Shown piece after piece: positions 1-6,356 of a DNA stretch of 15,175 bases. Positions within the stretch are counted from its first letter, which is position 1; the number at the start of each line of letters is the position of its first letter. Position numbers and translations under genes: made by a program. The stretch comes from Chloromonas sp. AAM2 (taxonomy: Eukaryota > Chlorophyta > Chlorophyceae > Chlamydomonadales > Chlamydomonadaceae), in the NCBI GenBank assembly GCA_004335635.1, contig QAXH01005363.1, positions 2,502-17,676 on the forward strand. Direction: 5' to 3'. The notes below the pieces were generated by a model, which was given only the letters and a program-made list of their open reading frames with translations, had not been told where the DNA came from and searched no databases.

Positions 1-17
1 TCCTGCCCTGCTCAGCT

Positions 18-81
<64 letters not shown>

Positions 82-1154
82 GGGGTTCACCTCCTGCCCA
101 GGTGCTTCAGCAGCTGGCCGCTGCGGGTGCAGCTGGCAACCGTCAGCAGGCGCCTGCCAGTGTGGCTAGCAGCGTCCCAAGCCAGTCGCCTGATGTCACC
201 ACCTATCACCTAGCGTACCACCTGGCGCAAATGTTTCCAGAACTGTATGCTCAGGCGCTGACAGCCACACAGGCTCGCCCGGGAACCAACGCACATGGCC
301 AGAGCGACTGGGCCGATTCACTCAAAAGGTGAGTTTTGAAGCAGGGTTCAGATTACAAGAGTTAACGCTTTGGTCCTTGAGCACTGACTCTTATGCAAGC
401 CGCCCTTTGATCCTCGCTCCTCGCTGAATTGACGCCACGATCTTACTACTATCCACACAATGTTCAAAGCACAGACAGCATCTTCCTTCCCGTTGAAGTA
501 GTGTACATTGCACATACATACATGCTCAACCTTAACCTGACCCTGGACAATAGGTGTTGGTTGCACATTGTTGTGTTTGTCATGTGCCTGCTCGCCTCAG
601 GGGTGTGGATGGCGCGTGGCGTGCCCGGTTCCTCCGGTCCGTGTACGACGCCACCAACGCCGAGGTGCACCCGCACGCCAACCCCAGCTCCAAGGCCGCA
701 CAGAGCCAGGCGGAGGCTAACTTTTTCAAGTGGATGGCCCGCCAGCAGACATACTACCGCAGCCTCCTCAAGGTTGGTCATCACGAGGCAGACACATGCC
801 AGCTGCAACACGCAGCAGCACAAAAGTCCAGCCTGGAACTGGCAAACTTTCAGTCTATGAATACTTGACTTGAGTTGCTTTTCAACACGGTTGAGCTTGA
901 GCATGATTTCATTTCGGCTTATGTTGCTGGTCTGGCGGGCATAGACCCGCGTGACCAGTGGTACCAAACCTCTCTTGTGCGCAACCCACCAGCGAAGATG
1001 CCCCATGCGCTGCACTCGCGAGTCCGCTGTGCAGGCGGGCCTGTTGCCGGCTGCGGACGCGCAGCTGCAGGGCACGGGGCAGCGTGCTACCTTGGGGACG
1101 CTCAGGCAGCTCAGCGCGGTGGCACGGCCGGACCTGTACCTGTCACACTCACAG
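1..1154 (+). CDS. Gene A: 3' part of an unrecognised poly-Gln protein (exons 3-328, 601-772, 993-1154)
   Basis: Three exons join in a single open frame. Exon 3-328 (frame starts at base 3; the gene begins outside the window) ends in a split codon AG|gtgagt. Exon 601-772 starts after ctcgcctcag, completes that codon as Arg, and ends AAG|gttggt in phase 0. Exon 993-1154 starts after acccaccag in phase 0 and ends CAG|gtcagt; a second acceptor at 1022 would give a start at 1023 in the same frame. The total is 220 codons. The visible protein is 20 Gln, then an Ala/Gln/Pro/Ser-rich linker, then helix-prone stretches such as YHLAYHLAQMFPELYAQAL and NFFKWMARQQTYYRSLLK, and finally a Leu/Ala-rich segment ending DLYLSHSQ. 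I do not recognise the family. Poly-Gln next to short helical segments occurs in many nuclear and RNA-related proteins, but that is only a general impression. Confidence 0.6.
21..80 (+). repeat. (CAG)20 microsatellite coding poly-Gln
   Basis: There are twenty uninterrupted CAG codons in the frame of gene A (frame starting at base 3), flanked by ...SAE and WGSPPAQ. Perfect purity at the DNA level suggests a length-variable tract. It is coding, because the frame is open on both sides and continues through the donor at 329. Confidence 0.95.
329..600 (+). other. Intron of gene A
   Basis: It starts gtgagt and ends ctcgcctcag. It separates two exons whose split codon (AG|G, Arg) is restored on joining. 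It is visibly more AT-rich than the exons and holds stops in the gene's frame. I see no other feature in it. Confidence 0.7.
773..992 (+). other. Intron of gene A
   Basis: It starts gttggt (a weaker donor) and ends in a pyrimidine-containing acceptor acccaccag. It is a phase 0 intron. The acceptor could instead be at 1022 (cactcgcgag), which would drop ten residues from the next exon without changing frame. Confidence 0.55.
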
Positions 1155-1225
1155 GTCAGTCCACCGTGAAGGCAACAAAGGGAAAGCTGATAAGTTAATC
1201 AGCTAGGCAGGTCCTGTCTTTGCAG
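1155..1225 (+). other. Possible short intron of gene A
   Basis: It is 71 bases, starting gtcagt and ending gtcctgtctttgcag, a strong acceptor. A 7-bp stem (1185-1191 with 1198-1204, 6-base loop) sits in its middle. Whether coding truly resumes at 1226 is uncertain, since the downstream sequence soon becomes a GTT microsatellite. Confidence 0.4.
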
Positions 1226-1250
1226 ATTGGGCGCCTTTGCAGGACGCTCA

Positions 1251-1290
<40 letters not shown>

Positions 1291-1363
1291 GAATTGTTTG
1301 TTACATCCATGGAAGTGCATCATTTTGCACATGGAATGGTGTCCCGCAACTCAGGGACCGTAA
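1226..1363 (+). CDS. Possible last exon of gene A, running through a (TTG)13 tract
   Basis: After the strong acceptor ending at 1225, the phase 0 frame is open for 45 codons: IGRLCRTLM, then 13 Leu from TTG repeats, then about 23 Cys/His/Trp-containing residues, ending at TAA 1361-1363. The frame agrees with the preceding exon. The amino acids after the repeat do not look like conserved protein, so this may instead be 3' UTR or intron, with the true end elsewhere. No TGTAA polyadenylation motif was found between here and the next gene. Confidence 0.25.
1252..1290 (+). repeat. (GTT)13 microsatellite
   Basis: Thirteen perfect GTT units. If the putative last exon of gene A is real, they are read as TTG and encode Leu. 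Confidence 0.95.
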
Positions 1364-1379
1364 AATCTCATATCCAAAC

Positions 1380-1423
1380 GTGTTGTTGTTGTTGTTGTTC
1401 TTGTTGTTGTTCTTGTTGGTTTT
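1380..1423 (+). repeat. Interrupted GTT/CTT microsatellite
   Basis: A run of TTG units broken twice by TTC. It lies about 90 bases after the perfect (GTT)13 tract and is probably the same expansion-prone patch in non-coding DNA. Confidence 0.9.
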
Positions 1424-1705
1424 GAGTTTGTGTTAAAAAAAGGCCGACGGTTTTATCTTCGGACTGATTGTATGTGATCATATTTATGGTGCACATATCG
1501 ATTATGATGACCATATCGACAACATGGAACATGCAAATCGGATCAACCTCTGGCTTTACGCTCTCCTATTTCTGCGTCCTTTCAACTGACGCTTTGCAAG
1601 GTGTGGCACCTGGAACTCGGCTATGCACGAGACCAGGCGGGTGAATGCACTCCGAGGAGACCGGCCAATCAATTTGTCTGTGCGCCAGACGCAAAATTCA
1701 AACTT

Positions 1706-1777
1706 CCTACCCGTAGAACACATAGGCCTACCCGTAGAAGCGAAGACGTAGACGTAGATTGTGATTGACGTAGATTG
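1706..1777. repeat. Short GTAGA-type direct repeats
   Basis: The 13-mer cctacccgtagaa occurs at 1706-1718 and again at 1727-1739 (period 21). The 11-mer gacgtagattg occurs at 1751-1761 and 1767-1777 (period 16). All share the core cgtaga. It is a small degenerate minisatellite in non-coding DNA with no evident function. Confidence 0.75.
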
Positions 1778-2460
1778 AGGGCCGTTTTGCTGTTATACCA
1801 TGTATTACGCCGTTTCAGGCCATTCTTCTGACTGATGCTTATGGCAAGGGTCCAAGGGTCCCACCAACACAAGCGGCACATGATGTTTCTTTGACAAGTT
1901 GTGTCAAGTTGGGAAGTTTGTTGGCACGCTCAGAACAAACCAAATACCGTAGCACTTAATATCAGTTGCAGCCCATGGAACCAAGTTGGTTCTGCTCTAT
2001 ACATCCATGGGAACAAGGCAAGCCAATACAGTTGAACTAATCTGGCCTGAGTTATGGCCTTCTAATGTTGACCACGCTGCCAACCGCTAACTGCGTAAGG
2101 CCAAAACGCGTAAAACCCAAATCTTGGGGCCCCGAGCCTAAAGTAGATTCACAGACTCCTGTGCTGTGGTAGCTGCTGGCCATGGAAGGTGGCTGCATAC
2201 GCGGCCCCTGCGGTCAGCATCCGTCTTGTTGCGCTTCTGACTGACTGCACGGTTTGGTGAGCCGCTGCATGTTGCTGCTGCCGCCTGCTTCATTTCAAGC
2301 CTGGCCAAGCCTGCATGCATGGCATTGGGTTCTCTTGACGTATTGCTGCAACCCTGCAGTTGCAGCGGCTAGTATTACTTTAGGTGAACTCAAATTTGTT
2401 ACTACCCCTAAGGCAGTGACTATGGTTTGAACGCAAGTCAGAAGCGCCAATTCCGCAAAG

Positions 2461-3832
2461 ATGTGGCACATTGCAAGCCTTCTGTTGCACGTGACTGCCT
2501 TGCTTACTCCTTGCTTGTCATTTGGCGCACAGGCCGTCCATCACCCAATGCGCACGTGCGAAGACCCTGAACTCACAGCGTTGGTCCGAGAGCGCACGAA
2601 GCTACGCACCATGGGCAACCCGCCGCCCAGGATTGAGGGCACCTACCCAACTATCGCCAAGCTGCGGGCTGAAGCCGAGGCACAGCAGCATGGAGGGGTG
2701 GAGCCACGTAAGGTCGAAATCGTATTTGGGGCACCGGATGAAGGGAATGGGCATATGAGACGTCCCTTTAGCTCCGGTAAAGTTGGGGATCGTCGCCCTT
2801 CAAGCAGCGCTGGTCGTGGCCCTGCGGCCATGACTGAGGTCGCATCCCTGCGGCCTGCGAGTGCGTACGCCGCTTTGGAAGGCCAGACAGACACGGCCAC
2901 TGCGGCAAGGGGCATGAAGCTTACCGGTCCCCCAGTGCACACCATCAAGGAGACGTTCACGAGCAAGCTGCCGATCAAGTGGGCGGCAGCGTCTGGTTTG
3001 CAGCCGAGTTCCACTTACACAACCGCGTTTGGCAGCCTGGCAGGGGTCGCAGGTCAGCGCCGGGCTAGCGCAGGTGCGGTTCGTCTTGATGCGGCAATTC
3101 TGTGCGCCTGTCACGTGCCTGGTCAGCCCACATTCATGAATAAACCTTTGCTTGAATAAACCTTTGCTTGAATAAACCTTTGCTTTTGCAGGCTCCTCCC
3201 GACCAATCAAGTACCGGGAGGTGACCGCGCCCATTGGTGCAGTCAACCCAGTGACTGCCCTGGCCACGGCCTACGCCTACCCAGTACCGGAATGCTTCAC
3301 TACGGTGTGTAGCACGCTTGTCAGGCTTTCCAAACTGCTCAGGCTCTATTGCTTTTCAGCTCGGTTGGCGAGTATTATGAGCATTTCGTGGTGGTCGTAC
3401 TGTGCTCGCCTTGCTGTTAAATGAAACCAAGTTTGAGTACGGTGGCATTCTATTGTGCAGAGGAAGCCGTTTCCCCAGGGTTCTGGCGATGCCACAATGG
3501 CTACTGTGTACCGCTCATCGTACGCCGAGGACGCGACGCGCACCCCACAAGCCACCGCAGCCGCCAACGTCAATGCCAACAGCCGGCTGGCGCTGGGCAA
3601 GAACGGCATATGCATGCTTGCTTCAAAGGACTGGGTCTCGGAGCACCGAGACAATTACATAGGGCACACGGCGGACATCACAGGCGATCTGTCCAGGGCT
3701 GCAGCGCTCAAGGCACTCATGACTGGACCTACGGCTTCCGCGGGAAAACTGACCGCGGCACATCCCAAGAGGGAGCAGCGCACCATTACGCCCCCGCGGC
3801 CCATATCAGCCGCCTTGGCAGTAGTGGCTTAG
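2461..3832 (+). CDS. Gene B: ~365-residue Ser/Thr/Tyr-rich protein, possibly cilium- or microtubule-associated (exons 2461-3073, 3192-3304, 3461-3832)
   Basis: Three exons join in frame. Exon 2461-3073 ends GCAG|gtgcgg in phase 1 (alternative donor at the earlier gtcagc, 3053, same phase). Exon 3192-3304 starts after ttttgcag and ends ACG|gtgtgt in phase 0. Exon 3461-3832 starts after attgtgcag and ends at TAG. Together these give 366 codons including the stop. The protein is basic and rich in Ser/Ala/Thr, with short aromatic motifs spread along it (STYTTAFGS, ATAYAYPVPE, ATVYRSSYAED, HRDNYIGHTADI). Such motifs are reminiscent of axonemal microtubule-inner or flagella-associated proteins, but no named family is recognised. 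The start is unsure. ATG 2461 follows an in-frame TGA and opens a hydrophobic, signal-peptide-like stretch, but the same stretch ends in tttggcgcacag and may be intron; the coding part would then begin near 2534, or at ATG 2548. Confidence 0.6.
3074..3191 (+). other. Intron of gene B with tandem repeat at its 3' end
   Basis: It starts gtgcgg and ends ttgcttttgcag, phase 1 on both sides (GCA-G|GC, giving Gly). Reading through the intron stays open until TAA 3157-3159, so intron retention would give a shortened 232-residue product. Confidence 0.65.
3138..3185 (+). repeat. Three perfect 16-bp tandem repeats abutting a splice acceptor
   Basis: The unit gaataaacctttgctt occurs at 3138-3153, 3154-3169 and 3170-3185 without mismatch, six bases before the intron end at 3191. 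Each unit contains AATAAA and a CTTTGCTT pyrimidine run, so the array supplies the polypyrimidine tract of the acceptor. Confidence 0.95.
3305..3460 (+). other. Intron of gene B
   Basis: It starts gtgtgt and ends ttctattgtgcag. It is phase 0 on both sides. It contains stops in the gene's frame and is AT-richer than the flanking exons. Confidence 0.65.
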
Positions 3833-4210
3833 CCTGCATCGCTCGAACGGACAAGTGCAGTGAATGGCCTGCTCCAATGCTACTATGCATGACGTCAAAG
3901 ATATTACCCCTCAAACAAGTCATTGAGACAGCAGCAGAGCACACGAGTTGGTGGGTGTAGTACGCACGTATTACTATTGAATTGCATGTTTGCGAGAGTT
4001 GTGGGTGTCCATTGCCAGCCATGCCGCATATAGCACCTGAAACTCTATGCAGGAGAAGGCCGTTGTTGTTCCACAGGTCGCGGTTTGCACGAGCCTGTCG
4101 AGTATTTGGACCGGTAAGCATTGTTGTCTTCTCGGATGTGCACTATAGATAGGCCTTGCATAACTTAAAACTTAAGAAGTTTGCCAACAACAAACTTACT
4201 GGCAAAAAAA

Positions 4211-4237
4211 AAGATGTTTGCCAATTCTGGGACAATT
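4211..4237 (+). repeat. Left inverted-repeat arm
   Basis: 27 bases that pair with 5140-5166 with two mismatches, at the fifth and thirteenth bases of the arm. Confidence 0.7.
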
Positions 4238-5139
4238 CTGGGACTCCCAGTTCTGGAGCAGTTGGTGTGCGACTCCTTGTGTGTTTTGCCACCGAGAAGT
4301 CGCCGTTGTGTTGTTAAACGTGGTGTTGTTTACCCAGCTGTGAATTTTATCGGGTCACCGGATTTAGAATACGTAAGAAATGGTTACAACTCACTTATGT
4401 GACAAAAATATCGATCCCAACACCCGTTCAACAACACAACACGAGGACAAAAAGTTTGTCAGTTCTGAAACAATTCCTGAGAGTACCACTGGAATCAGTG
4501 TTGTAAGTGCCGGTTGTGGGGAGCAAGTGTCAGTCTTGGGTCGGAGTCTGCTGTGCATGGACTGTGGCCACACTGGCCACACAGGAAAACATGCGCGTCA
4601 ATCAGATTGAGCAGTGGGACAAGAAGGGTTGGCAGTAAGGACAGAGCAGTGACCTTGAACACAGAGTCAAATTTGCTTTTTGCAGTCTGAGCTTGCAGCC
4701 TGAGCTTTTGCGTTTGCTGTTGAGCTTCTGCACTTGCTGTGGACACTGTCATGGACGTCGACACAGTACTGTTGCGCTTTAGTGTTTGAGTATGCGTTTT
4801 GAGTGGTTGTAATGACCCAGTATCCAGATGTCTCACTGTTGTCCCAGTACTGGCAGTACACCATCGTCTACCAACACATCGTGTTTGAACACGGCATGAC
4901 TTGTTGCAGTGACAATGTAACATGCTGAGTCCTGTGTCATGGAGTCCTGCATTGTGTGTTTGTCAAGGACAATGCTTCAAAATTATCCCAGACCCATGTC
5001 CCAGTATTGACAGTCACCACACCGCCTTGTGGTGGTAGGCACTTACCAACATGCACCATCGTCTACCATTCAGTGCCAGATGACACTGGTCCGTTACCAA
5101 CTTTACACACATTGAAACCAGTCACACTACCACAAGTGA

Positions 5140-5166
5140 AATTGTCCCAGAACTGGCAAACTTCTT
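5140..5166 (-). repeat. Right inverted-repeat arm
   Basis: Reverse complement of 4211-4237 (25 of 27) and, at its right end, of the exact 13-mer at 4174-4186. Confidence 0.7.
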
Positions 5167-5473
5167 GTTTTGTTCGTGTTCAAACAACTTAAAAAAAGAA
5201 ATTCACAATTGTTGAGAAATTTCATGTGATACTCCTGTTATTGTATAATTCTGGATGGAATTGTGTGCGGCGTGCTGATTGGGATGGGCTTACATCAGGC
5301 TAGCAGATTTTGAGGTACCAAATTCGAACCTGGTTGCTGGCGGGTGATTTTCGGTAGGGCTCGGTTTATTGGCCTCAAGCCCACCTGTCAAGGTCTGCCA
5401 ACCTTCATGACACATTGGCTAGGCGCCCCGCCGCGACCGGCGACCCGTGCTAGTGGGCCGTGAGTAAAGAGGG

Positions 5474-5530
5474 CTCTGGCGCCAGAGATACATGGCACAA
5501 CCAACCCCAGCCTGCCAGGAGAGTGGCAGG
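5474..5530. repeat. Two compact hairpins
   Basis: ctctggcgccagag (5474-5487) is a perfect 14-bp palindrome. cctgcca (5511-5517) and tggcagg (5524-5530) form a perfect 7-bp stem with a 6-base loop. Both lie in a GC-rich non-coding patch. They could be part of a dispersed repeat or a structured transcript; nothing further can be said from one copy. Confidence 0.55.
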
Positions 5531-6036
5531 ATTAAGAGAGCTCAGTGTGGTGGGACATCAGGTATGGAGCCCTGGCCACAGGCACACATGGGGGTTGTAC
5601 ATTGCTGCCCGGCCTCCTTAACTACGCCTACTAGTACCGGCGTCCACTTCCTCTTTTTGCTTTCTCCTTTCAGGATAGCAGTAACCGCAAAAAACGGTGT
5701 TGTGTTCTGTTGCTGCAAACTGACTGCATGCTCTTGTTCATGATCATGTAAATACGCTTGTACATTTGCAGAGTTGTGGAGGGTAGCTAGCAGCCCGGAT
5801 CAGCGACATACTGTTTGAACCTCTGTCAGCTTGTAGTGGGGTGTGCCGTAGCGCGGGCATTGCCCGCAGTGATGACTAGCTCCTGTTCGCGACAGCAATC
5901 AAAGCCGCACCAGCTGGCCAGTGACCCGAGGCTTTGTACATTTGAAAAGCAAAAAATAAGCGAGCCATTGAACACGACGATGCCAATCAGACAGTACAGG
6001 ACGATACCAATTCACAAGCACAAACCGCACAAAAAC

Positions 6037-6111
6037 AAACCGCAAGGTGTTGTTGTTGTTTACATGGCAGTCCGGGGAGGACTGCTCAGCAGAGGAGAAA
6101 CCGCAAGGTGT
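6037..6111. repeat. Direct repeat pair around a hairpin
   Basis: The 14-mer aaaccgcaaggtgt occurs at 6037-6050 and 6098-6111. Between them lies a hairpin gcagtcc/ggactgc (6067-6073 with 6079-6085, loop gggga). The left copy is followed by (TGT)n. The pair lies in the predicted 3' UTR or flank of gene C. Confidence 0.7.
6060..6064 (-). terminator. Probable polyadenylation signal of gene C (TGTAA)
   Basis: The + strand reads ttaca, i.e. TGTAA on the - strand, about 295 bases past the gene C stop. TGTAA is the usual polyadenylation motif in volvocine green algae. The distance is reasonable for an algal 3' UTR, but a pentamer is weak evidence alone. Confidence 0.4.
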
Positions 6112-6356
6112 GCAGCCGGCAAGGGACAAGCTGTTTAAAGAATGCTCACGAGTTCATGGCATTTGCCCCAAACATGAAAACCTGCTGTCGCCATCTGGAC
6201 ATGGTCTGTTATAAATGGCAATTCCGGTTGCTGTCATGTAACATTCAGCGGTCCCACTTTCGTTGGCGGTATATTCGTGAGGCTCTCTTTGCATCTGTGC
6301 TCGGAAGTGCTCGGAAGGACCGTTGCCGACAGAAACCCAGGCTGCGGAGTCACAGC

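Larger units (their letters stand above)
1364..2460. other. Intergenic stretch between genes A and B
   Basis: I can support no gene here; open frames are short and lack algal codon bias. It holds the interrupted GTT tract and a cluster of CGTAGA-type repeats (1706-1777). At 1970-2010 there are several CCATGG sites around a small hairpin (gaacca/tggttc). It presumably contains the 3' flank of gene A and the promoter or upstream intron of gene B, but I see no defined promoter element. Confidence 0.5.
4174..5166. mobile_element. Degenerate ~1 kb repeat element with inverted end motifs (non-autonomous DNA-transposon-like)
   Basis: The sequence at 4211-4237 (core gtttgccaattctgggacaa) matches the reverse complement of 5140-5166 at 25 of 27 positions. 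A 13-mer at 4174-4186 (aagaagtttgcca) is an exact reverse complement of 5154-5166. A further related inverted copy lies near 4433-4475 (cacgaggacaaaa...gtcagttctgaaacaa). Variants of the core also recur in direct orientation at 4839-4855 and near 4996-5011. The block is AT-richer than its surroundings and has no transposase-like ORF. The motif aacttaa occurs twice just left (4162-4174) and once right (near 5187-5193) and could be a target-site remnant. The boundaries and class are inferred. Confidence 0.4.
3833..6356. other. Intergenic region between convergent genes B and C
   Basis: I can support no protein or RNA gene here. The first ~300 bases are probably the 3' UTR of gene B; TGTAA at 4502-4506 is the first algal-type polyadenylation motif on the + strand but lies 670 bases past the stop. 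4174-5166 is an AT-richer, transposon-like patch. 5260-5640 is GC-rich with two compact hairpins. 6037-6111 carries short direct repeats around a hairpin. The last ~300 bases before 6357 are probably the 3' UTR of gene C on the - strand. Confidence 0.6.

Noticed and set aside
21..80. CRISPR-like or satellite array
   Set aside because: It is a simple trinucleotide run in coding sequence with no spacers.
464..1075. 203-codon open frame on the - strand
   Set aside because: It spans two exons and two introns of gene A without any change in composition at the junctions. The + strand model has matched splice sites and phases.
2461..2533. Signal peptide of gene B
   Set aside because: It is hydrophobic and plausible, but the stretch also looks like the 3' end of an intron (pyrimidine-rich, ending gcgcacag), so secretion is not claimed.
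3139..3176. AATAAA as polyadenylation signals
   Set aside because: The motif comes from the 16-bp repeat inside an intron, and chlorophycean algae mainly use TGTAA. I kept it only as a remark in the findings.
5320..5330. tRNA B-box-like ggttcgaattt on the - strand
   Set aside because: There is no properly spaced A box and no cloverleaf with an acceptor stem. At best it is a decayed SINE fragment.
5815..6138. 107-codon open frame on the + strand
   Set aside because: It runs through the direct repeats, hairpin and GTT tract near 6037-6111, has poor coding bias and lacks splice partners.
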